DNA of 64,000 nucleotides from Deltaproteobacteria bacterium (lineage in GTDB: Bacteria > Desulfobacterota > Binatia > UBA9968 > JAJDTQ01). Below, piece by piece: positions 44,771 through 54,782 of the stretch. How positions within the stretch are numbered: position 1 is the first letter of the stretch; each line of letters begins with the position of its first letter. The notes beneath the pieces were generated by a model. It saw only the letters and a program-made list of their open reading frames with translations. It ran no database searches and had not been told where the DNA came from. Where the stretch lies: the NCBI GenBank assembly GCA_028818775.1, contig JAPPNE010000044.1:1-64000 (forward strand), given 5' to 3'. The position numbers were made by a program, and so were the translations under genes.

Positions 44771-44873
44771 GGGTCCGGTTTGACACGGCCTTGAGCCGGG
44801 AGTACACCGAGAACAAGTTCGATTCGTACTCGGCGTGGGAACCGATCAGGCTCGACTGGAGGGCCGGAGTTCT

Positions 44874-46076
44874 ATGGCAACGCTCAAGATGAAGTACGGC
44901 GTCGTCTCCGCGGACGATCACATCCAGGAGGCCCCGGATGTCTGGACCAACAGGATGTCGAAGGCGAAGTTCGGCGACGACATCCCCCACATCGTGGAGC
45001 TGCCGGACGGCACCCAGACTTGGTCCCTGGGCGGCAACGCCAAGGGATTCGGCGGGCTGGCTCGTGTTTCCGGCGTCAACCCCAACGTGAAGAGGTGGGA
45101 GGACGTGCCTCGCTCCACGTACGAGGTTTCGGAGCGCCTGAAGGTCCTGGACCAGGAAGAGCTGGACGCCTCGGTGCTCTTCCCCAACATCATCGGCATC
45201 ACCAACCAGAACTTCCAGAAGGAGGGCAGCGAGGCCTTCCGGCTGGCCTGCATCCAGGCCTACAACGACTGGCTCATCGACGAGTGGCAGGACGTCACCC
45301 CCCGGTTCATCGCCCAGTGCGTCGCCCCCATGTGGGACGTGGACCTGAGCGTGGCCGAGATCCATCGCGCGGTGAAGCGCGGCCACAAGGCGCTGGTATG
45401 GCACGGCGCTCCCCATATCCTGGGGCTCAAGCACTTCAACGATCCCTACTGGTACCCGGTCTATCAGGCCTGCTGCGACCTGGACGTGCCCATTTGCCTG
45501 CACTCCACCGCGCTGCCCGCGCTGCCATCGTGGGAGTCACTCGAGAAACAGGCCCAGTTTGCTCTCGGCGTTTCCATGAGCTTCGTGAGCCACATGGAGA
45601 TAGTCTCCAACGTCCTCTATTCGGGCGTGTTCGAGAAATTCCCCAGGCTCAAGACCATCAGCGTGGAGAGTGGCGTGGGCTGGCTGCCCTACCTGCTGGA
45701 GGAGCTGGACCACGAGTTCGAGGAGCGCAAGGTTGCCGAGAATTCCTCCCTCACGCGCAAGCCCAGCGACGTTTTCCAGACCAACATGTGGGCCACCTTC
45801 TGGCACGAGCGCCACGGCATCCGCAGCCGCGACGAGATCGGCGTGGACAAGATCATGTACTCGGTGGACTACCCCCACGGCACCACCACGTTTCCCAAGT
45901 CGGTGTGGTGCCGTACCCACTCGCTGCAGGACGTCACGTCCGCGGAGGAGCGCAAGAAGATGCTGATGGACAACGCCATCAAGCTCTACAAGCTGGACGT
46001 GGACGAGTCCGGCATCCACCAGCCCCTCTACGAGCCCGGTCCCATCAGCGTGGGGCCGCGGCCGGAGGCGGCCTAG
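44874..46076 (+). CDS. Amidohydrolase-2 family metal-dependent hydrolase
   Basis: A 400-residue TIM-barrel hydrolase of the amidohydrolase_2 type. The N-terminal metal block is VVSADDHIQEAPDVW (the usual D-x-H-x-x-E pattern), CLHSTALPA supplies a middle histidine, SFVSHMEIVSNVLYSGVFEKFPRLKTISVESGVGWLPYLLEELD is a family block, and the final aspartate lies in MYSVDYPHGTTTFP. Members decarboxylate or hydrolyse aromatic and cyclic acids. ATG 44874 follows a GGAGGG site. It terminates the peptide-type ABC operon, suggesting it processes the imported substrate. Confidence 0.85.
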   Translation: MATLKMKYGVVSADDHIQEAPDVWTNRMSKAKFGDDIPHIVELPDGTQTWSLGGNAKGFGGLARVSGVNPNVKRWEDVPRSTYEVSERLKVLDQEELDASVLFPNIIGITNQNFQKEGSEAFRLACIQAYNDWLIDEWQDVTPRFIAQCVAPMWDVDLSVAEIHRAVKRGHKALVWHGAPHILGLKHFNDPYWYPVYQACCDLDVPICLHSTALPALPSWESLEKQAQFALGVSMSFVSHMEIVSNVLYSGVFEKFPRLKTISVESGVGWLPYLLEELDHEFEERKVAENSSLTRKPSDVFQTNMWATFWHERHGIRSRDEIGVDKIMYSVDYPHGTTTFPKSVWCRTHSLQDVTSAEERKKMLMDNAIKLYKLDVDESGIHQPLYEPGPISVGPRPEAA

Positions 46077-46087
46077 CCTCACCCCGT

Positions 46088-46507
46088 TTACGCGTACGCG
46101 GGGTCGCCGTAGGTCATCAGCTCGATCAGGTTGTCGTCGGGGTCGCGGACGTACAGGCTGGTGCCGACGCCCTCGGAACCGGTGCGGGCCACGGGACCGG
46201 AGATGACGGCGACTCCGGCCTGCTGCAGGAAGTCCCGCGCCTCCTGCACGGTCCCTTCCCAGCGCAGGCAGAAGTCCGCGCCGCCGGTGGCGTAGTTGGG
46301 TGCGTGCGTGGGGCTCTCGGTCTCGTAGCGGTCCACCACGTACAGGTTGATCTTCTGCGTCTCGCTGATGCGGATGATCGGCCGTGTGCCGCGTCCGCCC
46401 GGACGCTCCTGCCACCCCGCGTCGAGTCCGAGCTTGCGATAGAACGCGAAGGTCTCTTCCAGGTCCTTGACGACCAGCACCCAGTGGTCAATGGCTGCGA
46501 TTCCCAT
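46088..46507 (-). CDS. VOC-family (glyoxalase/dioxygenase-fold) protein
   Basis: A 139-residue single VOC module: AIDHWVLVVKDLEETFAFYRKLGLD, a middle strand with KINLYVVDRYE, and YVRDPDDNLIELMTYG, which carries the terminal metal-ligand glutamate. The family spans glyoxalases, ring-cleavage dioxygenases and resistance proteins, so the reaction is not defined. It is convergent with the amidohydrolase gene (11 bp apart) and divergent from the TctAB gene. Confidence 0.85.
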   Translation of the reverse strand: MGIAAIDHWVLVVKDLEETFAFYRKLGLDAGWQERPGGRGTRPIIRISETQKINLYVVDRYETESPTHAPNYATGGADFCLRWEGTVQEARDFLQQAGVAVISGPVARTGSEGVGTSLYVRDPDDNLIELMTYGDPAYA

Positions 46508-46625
46508 GGTTTGTCCTCTTTGAATCCGTTGCGGTAGGTTACACACGTTCATACGAGTCAACGGGACACGACACTCGTCCAAACCACTAGTCCAAACCGC
46601 ACGGGAATTACAAGGGAAGGTGCCC

Positions 46626-48662
46626 ATGTGGGAAGCGGCCCTCAGCGCGGTGGAGAACATCTTCGGCTGTCCCTGTGTCGCCGGAGTGGTGCCGAAGAGT
46701 CTTGCCTTCCTCGGCCTGGGCGTCGTCATGGGGCTCTCCCTGGGCGCCATTCCCGGCCTCGGCGGGCTGGTGGGTCTCGCCATCCTCCTGCCGTTCACGC
46801 TGGACCTCGATACCCTGAGCGCGTTCGCGGTCATGATCGGGCTCATCTCGGTGACGAGCACGTCGGACACCATCCCGTCGGTGCTGTTCGGGGTGCCGGG
46901 CACCGCGGCTTCGCAGGCCACCATCCTGGACGGTCATCCCATGGCCAAGAAGGGCGAGGCGGGGCGGGCCTTCGGCGCCGCGTACATGGCGTCCATGATG
47001 GGGGGCCTTTTCGGCGCGCTGATCCTCGCCGTCTCCATCCCGGTGCTGCGGCCCATCGTGCTCGCGTTCAGCGCCCCCGAGTTCTTCATGATGGGCATGC
47101 TGGGCATCTCCATGGTGGCGGTGCTGAGCGGCGGTGCGCCGTTAAAGGGGCTGGTGGTGGGGGCCCTGGGGCTCATGGTGGGCATGGTGGGCATGGACTA
47201 CCAGGTGGGGGAGATGCGCTGGACCTTCGGCCAGCTCTACCTCTGGGAGGGGGTGCCGCTGGTGCCGGTGGCCCTGGGCATCTTCGCCATCCCGGAGATG
47301 GCGGACCTCGTGATCCGCGGCACGCGCATCGCCGACGTGCCCAGGGACGCGCTGCGCGGCGTCACCGCGGGCATCCGCGACGCTCTGCGCCACTGGTTCC
47401 TGGTGCTGCGCTCCAGCGCCGTGGGCGTGTGGGTGGGCGCGACGCCGGGCCTGGGCGGCGCGGTGGTGGACTGGTTCGCCTACGGCCACGCGGTGCAGAC
47501 GGAGCGCGGCGCCCGCGACACCTTCGGCACCGGCGACGTGCGCGGGGTCATCGCGCCGGAGAGCGCCAACAACGCCAAGGAGGGCGGCTCGCTGATCCCG
47601 ACCCTGGCCTTCGGCGTGCCCGGCAGCGCCGCCATGGCCATCCTGCTCGGGGTGTTCCTGATCCAGGGCATCGCCCCGGGCCCCGACATGCTCACGAAGC
47701 ACCTGGACGTCACCTATACCATGGTGTGGAGCATCGCCATCGCCAACATCTTCGGCACGGGTCTGTGCCTGCTCCTCACCAACCACCTGGCCCGCCTCGC
47801 CAACGTCCGCGTGCACCTGCTGGCGCCGCTGATCATCGTCGTCGTGTTCCTGGCCGCGTTCCAGGCCAAGCGCCACTTCGGCGACCTGATCCTGCTGCTG
47901 TCGTTCGGTATCCTGGGATGGCTGATGAAGCGCTTCGGCTGGCCCCGTCCGCCCCTCATCCTGGGGCTGGTGCTGAGCAGCGTGCTGGAGAACTACTTCT
48001 TCATCGCCGCCAGCCACTTCGGCGTGACCTGGCTGTGGCGCCCCATCGTCCTCGTCATCGGCGCGCTCATCGTCCTGAGCCTGGTGTACGGTCAACGGTG
48101 GACCCGGACGGGCATGCCGGCGGACGAGCCCGCGCCAGAGCCGTCGGCGCCGGCGTTCCGCTTCCACCTGAGCGTCCCCGCCGTGTTCTCCCTGGCCATC
48201 CTCCTCCTGGTGCTCACCGGCGTGGTCACCGCCCGTGGGTGGCCGCCCCAGGCACGGCTCTTTCCCCTGGTGATCGGTCTGGCCGCGACGGGCATGTGCG
48301 CCGCTCAACTGCTACTGGACCTCTTCCGGGTCCCCGTGCGAGGCGCCGGCCGCATCATGGACCTGGAAGCGGAGCGAGGCGTCCCGGGCCGGGTCATCGC
48401 GCGCCGCGCCGCCGACATCTTCGGCTGGATCCTGGGGCTGCTCGCATCCATCTGGCTGATGGGCTTCCTGTTGAGCGTGCCGCTCTTCATGTGGCTCTAC
48501 CTGGCGCTACGCGCCCACGCCGGCTGGCGCCTCTCCCTCGGTTACACCGCGCTGGCGCTGGCGCTGCTCCTGGGCATCTTCCACTACACCCTCCACATCC
48601 CCTGGCCGGAGGGTTTGGTGGCCGCCCCGCAGGAGGCGTTGCTGCAGTGGCTGGGCGGGTAG
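46626..48662 (+). CDS. TctA-TctB fusion, tripartite tricarboxylate transporter membrane subunit
   Basis: A 678-residue membrane protein. Residues 1-500 are TctA: MGLSLGAIPGLGGLVGLAILLPFT, SVLFGVPGTAASQATILDGHPMAKKGEAGRAFGAAY, the repeat GATPGLGGAVVDWFAYGHA and ESANNAKEGGSLIPTLAFGVPGSAAMAILLG. The C-terminal 160 residues, after a Pro/Ala linker, add four hydrophobic segments of the TctB type. Separate genes are usual. ATG 46626 is preferred over GTG 46620 because a GGGAAGG site is then 6 bp away. The binding-protein partner may be the TctC gene at 39.9-40.9 kb. Confidence 0.9.
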   Translation: MWEAALSAVENIFGCPCVAGVVPKSLAFLGLGVVMGLSLGAIPGLGGLVGLAILLPFTLDLDTLSAFAVMIGLISVTSTSDTIPSVLFGVPGTAASQATILDGHPMAKKGEAGRAFGAAYMASMMGGLFGALILAVSIPVLRPIVLAFSAPEFFMMGMLGISMVAVLSGGAPLKGLVVGALGLMVGMVGMDYQVGEMRWTFGQLYLWEGVPLVPVALGIFAIPEMADLVIRGTRIADVPRDALRGVTAGIRDALRHWFLVLRSSAVGVWVGATPGLGGAVVDWFAYGHAVQTERGARDTFGTGDVRGVIAPESANNAKEGGSLIPTLAFGVPGSAAMAILLGVFLIQGIAPGPDMLTKHLDVTYTMVWSIAIANIFGTGLCLLLTNHLARLANVRVHLLAPLIIVVVFLAAFQAKRHFGDLILLLSFGILGWLMKRFGWPRPPLILGLVLSSVLENYFFIAASHFGVTWLWRPIVLVIGALIVLSLVYGQRWTRTGMPADEPAPEPSAPAFRFHLSVPAVFSLAILLLVLTGVVTARGWPPQARLFPLVIGLAATGMCAAQLLLDLFRVPVRGAGRIMDLEAERGVPGRVIARRAADIFGWILGLLASIWLMGFLLSVPLFMWLYLALRAHAGWRLSLGYTALALALLLGIFHYTLHIPWPEGLVAAPQEALLQWLGG

Positions 48663-48671
48663 GGCCGACGC

Positions 48672-49556
48672 CTACCGTCCCTGGGCGGCGATGAATCCCC
48701 GAACGACTTCGTTGAACTCCCGCGGGTGCTCCCGGTAGGAGAAGTGCCCCGCCCGGTTGATGATGTGCATCTGCGAGCGCCGCTCGCGCATGGCCAGCAG
48801 CTCGAAAAGCCGCAGTCCCTGCGCCAGGGTGGCGGTGGGGTCGTTGTAGCCCCACACCAGCAGGGTGGGCCTCTGCAGCCCGCGGTCGCGGATCCAGCCG
48901 AGGGTCTCCTCCTTCTGGAGCGAGTGCTTCGTCAGGAACAGGCTCTTGCGCAGACCCCGGGTGACCATCCGGTCCACGGTCTCCTGGTACTTGGGCAGTT
49001 GCGCGATCTCGGTCATGGAATCGAGCCAGTCTTCGGTGATGTGCGCGCCGCTGTAGGAGTAGCGCTCGATGACCCAGCGCTGGCTCTCCCGCGTGAGCCG
49101 CGGTTCCGGGGCGTCGGCGAAGACGATGTGGTTCCGTCCCATGCCCGGCGCCAGCGTGTTGGTGTCCACCGGGATGCACGACCGCACCAGGTCCGGACGC
49201 TCGAGGGTCATGCGGGCGGCCACGTAGGCGCCGCGGGAGTGGCCCACGACGTGCACGCCGCCCAGCTTCAGGGCCTCGATGAAGCCGATGGCGTGGCGCA
49301 CGGTCGCCGCCATGGTGTAGTCGTCGTCGCTCGGCGGGTTGTCGGTCAGCCCCTGGCCGAGCTTGTCCAGGGCGTAGACGTGGAACCACCGTGCCAAGGC
49401 GTCGAAGTTGAGCCCCCAGTCCAGGCCGCAGTCGGCGGCGTCGTTGGAGCCGAACACGCCGCCGTGGATCAGCACGAGGTTCTCGCCGCTTCCCTTCTCG
49501 AAGTAGCGCGTGCGGATGCCGTTCACGTCCACGAATTTTTCGTCTGTGGCATTCAT
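48672..49556 (-). CDS. Alpha/beta hydrolase, MhpC/BphD-like
   Basis: A 294-residue alpha/beta hydrolase. Oxyanion region LIHGGVFGSND, nucleophile elbow GHSRG, acid in VWGYNDPTATL and the histidine in NRAGHFSYREHP give a full catalytic triad. The fold and motif spacing resemble meta-cleavage-product hydrolases such as MhpC and BphD, but substrate-specific residues cannot be assigned. The gene diverges from the ThDP-enzyme gene across a 122-bp gap, so the two may share a control region. Confidence 0.88.
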   Translation of the reverse strand: MNATDEKFVDVNGIRTRYFEKGSGENLVLIHGGVFGSNDAADCGLDWGLNFDALARWFHVYALDKLGQGLTDNPPSDDDYTMAATVRHAIGFIEALKLGGVHVVGHSRGAYVAARMTLERPDLVRSCIPVDTNTLAPGMGRNHIVFADAPEPRLTRESQRWVIERYSYSGAHITEDWLDSMTEIAQLPKYQETVDRMVTRGLRKSLFLTKHSLQKEETLGWIRDRGLQRPTLLVWGYNDPTATLAQGLRLFELLAMRERRSQMHIINRAGHFSYREHPREFNEVVRGFIAAQGR

Positions 49557-49613
49557 CGGGGTTCACTCCTGTAGGCGACAAAAGGCATGTATGGTAACCG
49601 GACTCGAGCCACC

Positions 49614-49631
49614 GCATATTCATAAGCATAT
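49614..49631. promoter_or_regulatory. Direct repeat in the divergent promoter region
   Basis: GCATAT occurs at 49614-49619 and 49626-49631, 12 bp apart, in an AT-rich patch between the divergent hydrolase and ThDP-enzyme genes. It may be a regulator site or hold -10 elements; weak evidence. Confidence 0.3.
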
Positions 49632-49678
49632 TTGTAACGCGGGACACCAGCGCCGATGATCGGAGCGCGGGAGAGCTG

Positions 49679-51376
49679 ATGATCACAGCCCACGAGAAGA
49701 TTTGCGAAGTTCTGTCGGAGGCGCGGATCGACTTCGTCTTCGGCATTCCCGGGGGCAGCGCCATGCGCATCTTCGATTCGCTGGCCGGCCATGCCGACAA
49801 GGTGCGGCCCATCCTGGTGCGGCACGAGCAGTCCGCCTCGATCATGGCGGACATCTACGGCCGCCTTACAGGCAGGCCGGGGGTCGTTCTCGGGCAGGGT
49901 GCGTTCATCGGCACCAACGCCATATTCGGCACCCTGGAGGCGTATCTGGCGGGTTCGCCCATGGTGGTGCTGGGGGACACCACCGAGGGCGGCGACTTCT
50001 CCCTGAACCCCAGGAACGCCAGCGGCTGGGGCCACTACGGGGCGTTCGACCTGAGGAAGCTGCTGGAGGGCATCACCAAGTTCTCGGTGCTGGCCGCCTC
50101 CCCCAAGGAAGCGGTGCTGGGCCTTCAGATGGCCATCAAGCACGCGGTCACCGGGCGGCCGGGCCCCACCGCCGTGGTCATGCGCCAGGGAGCCATCGCG
50201 GGCGCGCTGGATCCGGACAAGCCGCCGCGCGTGCACCCGACCGAAAACTGGCTGCGAAAGTCCCCGACCCTGCCGGCCGTGGAGGACCTGGTTTCGGCCA
50301 TCGAGCGGCTCCAGGCGGCGGCGCGGCCGGTCATCATCGCGGGCAACGGCGTGCACGCCGCCAAGGCGTATGACGAACTGGCGGCCATGGCCGAGCTGCT
50401 GGGCAGCCCGGTGGCGACCACCTACAACGGCAAGAGCGCGTTCCCCGAGACCCATCCGCTGGCCGTCGGCATGATGGGCCGTTACGGACAGCCGGTGGCC
50501 AACAGCGTCATACGCGAAGCCGACACCCTCCTGGTGGTGGGGTCGCGGCTGGCCCCCAACGACACCAACAGCGAGCAGCTCATCGACGCCGGCCGGCAGA
50601 GCCTGATCCAGATCGACATCGAGCCGCGCAACGCCGGCTGGTCCTATCCGGTGGAGACGGCGCTCATCGGCGACGCCAAGGCGGTGTTGGCGCAACTGCT
50701 GCGCATGGGCGGCGAGGGCCTCCGGCGCGATGGCCGGGAAGGAGCGGCCGTCCGGCTGGAGGAACGCAAGCGCACCGAGCGGTTCTTCGAGAACCCGGCG
50801 CTCCACTCCGGCGCGGTGCCCATCCTGCCGCAGCGCCTGGTTCGGGATCTCAACGAGGCGCTGGACCCGGAGGCCATCGTCACCCTCGACGCCGGCAGCA
50901 ACCGCGTGTGGATGGCCCACTACTTCAAGACCAAGGCGCCGGGAACCCTCTTCGTGCCCGGAGGTCTGGCCGGGATGGGTTGGAGCGCGCCCGCCGCGGT
51001 GGGCGCGCAACTCGTGCACCCGGATCGTCCGGTGGTGAGCGTCAGCGGCGACGGCGGCTTCTCCATGTCGGTGCACGTCATCGCCACCGCCGTGCAGTAC
51101 AACCTGCCTGTGGTCTTCGTCGTCATGAACAACTCCGCGCTGAGCATGATCGCCACCGGCGACCTGGGAGGGGACTCCCCCGCCGCCTTCAGCGACACCG
51201 ACTTCGCCGCCATTGCGCGGGGCTTCGGCGCCGACGGCCTGCGGGTCGACCAACCCGCCGAAATTCAGGACGCGGTCAGGGAGGCGTTGACGAAGAAGCG
51301 TCCCACCGTGATCGACGTGATCACCGACGGCTCGGAAGGTCTCGGGAGCATCAGCAGCGGCGGCACCGTGGGCTGA
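49679..51376 (+). CDS. Thiamine-diphosphate-dependent enzyme (acetolactate-synthase-like)
   Basis: A 565-residue three-domain ThDP enzyme. The N-terminal FGIPGGSAMRIFD and the activating glutamate in LVRHEQSASIMADIYGRLTG are present, with a middle domain (RPVIIAGNGVHAAKAYDELAAMAELLGSPV) and the C-terminal diphosphate motif SGDGGFSMSVHVIATAVQYNLPVVFVVMNN. The family includes acetolactate synthase, benzoylformate and oxalyl-CoA decarboxylases and sulfoacetaldehyde acetyltransferase. A cofactor-only assignment is safest. It is followed 66 bp downstream by a LysR-type gene on the same strand. Confidence 0.9.
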   Translation: MITAHEKICEVLSEARIDFVFGIPGGSAMRIFDSLAGHADKVRPILVRHEQSASIMADIYGRLTGRPGVVLGQGAFIGTNAIFGTLEAYLAGSPMVVLGDTTEGGDFSLNPRNASGWGHYGAFDLRKLLEGITKFSVLAASPKEAVLGLQMAIKHAVTGRPGPTAVVMRQGAIAGALDPDKPPRVHPTENWLRKSPTLPAVEDLVSAIERLQAAARPVIIAGNGVHAAKAYDELAAMAELLGSPVATTYNGKSAFPETHPLAVGMMGRYGQPVANSVIREADTLLVVGSRLAPNDTNSEQLIDAGRQSLIQIDIEPRNAGWSYPVETALIGDAKAVLAQLLRMGGEGLRRDGREGAAVRLEERKRTERFFENPALHSGAVPILPQRLVRDLNEALDPEAIVTLDAGSNRVWMAHYFKTKAPGTLFVPGGLAGMGWSAPAAVGAQLVHPDRPVVSVSGDGGFSMSVHVIATAVQYNLPVVFVVMNNSALSMIATGDLGGDSPAAFSDTDFAAIARGFGADGLRVDQPAEIQDAVREALTKKRPTVIDVITDGSEGLGSISSGGTVG

Positions 51377-51442
51377 ACAAAACCTGTTCCAATACCTCAA
51401 GAAACTCTTTTCTTTCCAAGAAAAACTGATATCGTAAATGAT

Positions 51443-52423
51443 ATGAGTGAACCCAGGTTCAGAGTCCCGTCCACCAGCGCTCTGGTCGCGTTCGAGGCTA
51501 CGGCTCGGCTCGGCGGTGTGATACGCGCATCCGAGGAGTTGCTCACCTCCCAGTCGGCGGTCAGCCGTCACATCCGCAACCTGGAGACGAGGATCGGCGA
51601 GAAGCTGTTTCGGCGGCAAGGCCGGGGAGTGGTTTTGACACCGAGCGGTCAGGATTACTATGTCGCGGTCAAGGCCGCGTTGGAAAACCTGCATGCGGCC
51701 AGCAAAGGGCTCGGCGTGCAGACGCCCAGCGTGACCATCGCGTGCACGAAGGAGGTGGCGAACTTCCTGCTGCGCCCCTCCATTCCACAGGTCAAGCGCG
51801 CCATGGACGACAACGCGGATGTGCGCGTTCTGACCTGCGACTACGACATGCTGCAATTCCTCGCGCCGACGGGGATCGACGTCCTTTTCGAGTATGCGGC
51901 CGCGCCGAGCGAGCCGGCCGCGGTGAAGGTGCTGGACGAGGAGATCGTCCCGGTCGCCTCTCCGACCCTCGTCAGACGGTTCGAACGGGCTCTCGGCAGG
52001 CACCCGCGCCATTGGGCGGATATTCCACGTCTGGAAGCGATCCAGAACGGCGAAACGTGGGCCACGTGGACGACGTGGTTCAGCGCACACGACTGCGATC
52101 CGCCCAAGGCCCCGACGGAAACCCTCGATGACTATCAGGAGCTGCTGGACGCCGCCGCCAGCGGTCTGGGGATGGCCATCGGTTGGAACGGCTTCGTGAG
52201 CGCGTACCTGGATTCCGGGCGGCTCGTCCGGCTCAGGGACAACTGGTTGCGGACCCACATCGGCTTGTATGCCGTCCCTACCCAGGCCAGCTCCGGCAAC
52301 CGGAACGCGGCGGTTTGCCTGTCCACGCTCGCCGCCCTGGGTGAAGTGCTTCCGGGAGCGCGCCAGTTGTCGCCGCAGCGACAGCCGAACCGCGGCGACG
52401 GCGCCTTTCTCGAACGAATCTGA
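51443..52423 (+). CDS. LysR-type transcriptional regulator (GcvA-like)
   Basis: A 326-residue LysR regulator. The N-terminal helix-turn-helix (ALVAFEATARLGGVIRASEELLTSQSAVSRHIRNLETRIGEKLF) is standard; the C-terminal effector domain ends with a GcvA-like segment, AASGLGMAIGWNGFVSAYLDSGRLV. It likely controls the neighbouring ThDP enzyme and possibly the divergent hydrolase. ATG 51443 has only a weak ribosome site. Confidence 0.9.
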   Translation: MSEPRFRVPSTSALVAFEATARLGGVIRASEELLTSQSAVSRHIRNLETRIGEKLFRRQGRGVVLTPSGQDYYVAVKAALENLHAASKGLGVQTPSVTIACTKEVANFLLRPSIPQVKRAMDDNADVRVLTCDYDMLQFLAPTGIDVLFEYAAAPSEPAAVKVLDEEIVPVASPTLVRRFERALGRHPRHWADIPRLEAIQNGETWATWTTWFSAHDCDPPKAPTETLDDYQELLDAAASGLGMAIGWNGFVSAYLDSGRLVRLRDNWLRTHIGLYAVPTQASSGNRNAAVCLSTLAALGEVLPGARQLSPQRQPNRGDGAFLERI

Positions 52424-52467
52424 CGCCCGCGGCAACGTGGCCTTGATGCGCGACGCGCCACGGCGCG

Positions 52468-53754
52468 TCACAGCGCGGCCGTGTCGAAGAAGCGCCGCAG
52501 CACGCGGCTCAGGTTGAACGCGTCCGCCGCGCCCGCCAGTTCCCGCACCGAATGCATGGCCCACTGGGGCACGCCCACGTCCACGGTGCGCACGCCGGTT
52601 TCGGCCGCGGTCAGCGGCCCGATGGTGCTGCCGCAGGCCATGTCGCTGCGCACCACGAAGGTCTGGACCGCCACTCCCTCAGCCGCCGCCAGCCGCCGGA
52701 AAATCGCGGCGGTCTCGCTGTTGGTGGCGTAGCGCTGATTGGCGTTCATCTTGATGACCGGGCCGCGGTTCAACAGCGGCCCGTGGTTGTCGTCGTGCCG
52801 GTCGGCGAAGTTGGGGTGCACGCCGTGGGCATTGTCCGCGGAGATGAGCATGGAGCGGGGCAGGGCGCGGTTGCGTTCCTCCGGGTCGGGCAAAAGGCGT
52901 TCCAGCATCTGGTTCAGCATGGGGCCGCGGGCCCCGGAGGCCGTGGTGCTGCCCACTTCCTCGTGATCGTTGCACACAAGCAGCGCGCCCGCGTCGCCGC
53001 TTGCCTCCAGCAACGCCCGCATGCCGGCGAAGCAACTCAGCAGGTTGTCGAGCCGCGCCGAGGCGATGAACTCCCGTTCCAGTCCCACCAGGGCCGGCGG
53101 CTGGGTGTCGTAGAGCACCAGTTCATGGTCCAGTATCTCGGCGGCCCCGGCGCCTGCTTCCTCCAGCCGTTGCCGCAGCAGCGTTTTCAGGTCGAAGTCC
53201 TCGCCCTGCCGTCCGAGCACGGGCGGCAGGTACGTCTGCTGGTTGATGGAGCGGCTCTCGTTGGCGTCCCGGTCCAGGTGGATGGCGAGGCTTGGGATCA
53301 CGGCCACCGGCTCCTTGAAGTCCACGAGGCCGTGGGCGATGGCCCCGTCGCGGTCGAGATAGCTCACGCGCCCGGCGATGGACAGGTCCCGGTCGAACCA
53401 GGGATTCAGCAGCGCGCCGCCGTACACCTCGACCCCGAGTTGCAGATAGCCTTTCCGGTGGGTTTCCGGTTGGGGCTTGAGCTTGAGACAGGGCGAATCG
53501 GTGTGCGCGCCCACCATGCGCAGCCCGCTCGCCGGAAGCGACGTCCGGGCCGGCAGGGTCCAGGCGATGACGGAGGAGTCGTTGCGGGTGGTGAAGTAGC
53601 GTCCTCCGGGTCGCAACTCCCACGGCTCCGCCTCGGGCCGGCGTTCGAAGCCGGCATCCGTCAGCCGCCGCGCCATCTCGCCCACCGCGTGGAACGGCGT
53701 GGGCGACGCGGCCAGGAAGTCCATCAACTCCCTGTTGAAAGCTTCTGGGTCCAT
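52468..53754 (-). CDS. M18-family aspartyl aminopeptidase
   Basis: A 428-residue M18 metallopeptidase. Zinc-site blocks are [25 protein letters not shown] (catalytic glutamate) and [12 protein letters not shown], plus [10 protein letters not shown] and the terminal [14 protein letters not shown]. It removes N-terminal acidic residues from peptides in the cytoplasm. It is the last gene of a minus-strand cluster (acyl-CoA ligase, SDR, amidohydrolase), 29 bp after the amidohydrolase; a functional link is not obvious. Confidence 0.95.
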   Translation of the reverse strand: MDPEAFNRELMDFLAASPTPFHAVGEMARRLTDAGFERRPEAEPWELRPGGRYFTTRNDSSVIAWTLPARTSLPASGLRMVGAHTDSPCLKLKPQPETHRKGYLQLGVEVYGGALLNPWFDRDLSIAGRVSYLDRDGAIAHGLVDFKEPVAVIPSLAIHLDRDANESRSINQQTYLPPVLGRQGEDFDLKTLLRQRLEEAGAGAAEILDHELVLYDTQPPALVGLEREFIASARLDNLLSCFAGMRALLEASGDAGALLVCNDHEEVGSTTASGARGPMLNQMLERLLPDPEERNRALPRSMLISADNAHGVHPNFADRHDDNHGPLLNRGPVIKMNANQRYATNSETAAIFRRLAAAEGVAVQTFVVRSDMACGSTIGPLTAAETGVRTVDVGVPQWAMHSVRELAGAADAFNLSRVLRRFFDTAAL

Positions 53755-53783
53755 GGGCGTTCGAGGGTCCGCGCCGCCGGATG

Positions 53784-54782
53784 CTAATCCAGGCGGTACT
53801 CCCTCATCGGGTTGGTGACGGCGATGCGCTCGATGGCGTCGTCGTCGAGGCCTGCCTTTTCCAGGCTCCCCAGAGGGTCGGGGTCGCCGGGCGGGAACGG
53901 CGCGTCGCCGCCCAGCAGGATGCGGTCGATGCCCGCCATCTCCCGGAGGAACCGCAGCGCGTCGCGGCTGTGAACGATGCTATCGTAGAGGAAGCGTCGT
54001 ACGTAGGCGCTGGGGGGGTGCGCCGCCCGGTCGCCGGTGGCGTTCCGGTCGGCGGCGTCGTGCATGCGGTCGAAGCGGCCGATGAGGTAGAGCAGGTTGC
54101 CGCCCCCATGGGCCAGCAGCAGGCGCAGCCGGGGGAAGCGGTCGAGGGTGCCGCCGAGGATCATGGAGCTCACCGCCAACGTGGTGTCCATGGTGTAGGC
54201 GCAGGTCTGGTTCAGGCTGAACTTCTCGGCCCGGGGCGGCGGCTGGGGCAGGGAAGGGTGCACGAACACCGGCATGTCCAGGGCCTCGCAGGCGCTCCAG
54301 AACTCCTCCAGGGAAACCTCGCCCAAATTCCGGCCGTCAACATTGGCGGTGACGATGACGCCGACGGCGCCGTTGGCGGCGCAACGCTCCAGTTCCCGCG
54401 CCGCCGCGGCCGCGTCGTTGAGGGGCGCCGAGGCCATCCAGGAGAACCGTTCCGGACGGGCGGCACACAGTTCGGCGATGCCGTCGTTCAGGATGCGGTG
54501 CCAGGTGTCGCAGCGCCCGGCGTCGAGGCCGTAGCCGAAGATGTCCGTCCACACCGAGAGGATCTGTCGCGCCACCCGTTGCCCGTCCATCTCCGCCAGG
54601 CGCCCATCCAGGTCCAGCAGGCCGGGAAGGAAGGGGCGCACCTCCAGGCCGTCGTCGAACCGGCAACATCGGGCGCCGGCCCCCTTGTCCACCAGCGAGA
54701 TGCCCAGCTCCACGCCCCTGGCGGACAACGCCTCCAGCGCCCTGGGCGGCACGAAGTGCGCGTGCACGTCAATCGCGGTCAC
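53784..54782 (-). CDS. Amidohydrolase-2 family hydrolase/decarboxylase (ACMSD-like)
   Basis: A 332-residue TIM-barrel protein resembling aminocarboxymuconate-semialdehyde decarboxylase. It has the N-terminal [11 protein letters not shown] (HxH metal site), [30 protein letters not shown] and the final aspartate [15 protein letters not shown] relatives decarboxylate or hydrolyse acidic aromatic intermediates. The start is GTG 54782, which overlaps the SDR stop by 14 bp, so translation is coupled. It has no close sequence kinship with the other amidohydrolase (44.9 kb). Confidence 0.88.
   Translation of the reverse strand: MTAIDVHAHFVPPRALEALSARGVELGISLVDKGAGARCCRFDDGLEVRPFLPGLLDLDGRLAEMDGQRVARQILSVWTDIFGYGLDAGRCDTWHRILNDGIAELCAARPERFSWMASAPLNDAAAAARELERCAANGAVGVIVTANVDGRNLGEVSLEEFWSACEALDMPVFVHPSLPQPPPRAEKFSLNQTCAYTMDTTLAVSSMILGGTLDRFPRLRLLLAHGGGNLLYLIGRFDRMHDAADRNATGDRAAHPPSAYVRRFLYDSIVHSRDALRFLREMAGIDRILLGGDAPFPPGDPDPLGSLEKAGLDDDAIERIAVTNPMREYRLD

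Noticed and set aside
49553-52564. A 1003-residue minus-strand open frame across the ThDP enzyme and LysR genes
   Set aside because: It spans two well-recognised plus-strand genes and shows no family motif; it is a GC-driven shadow.
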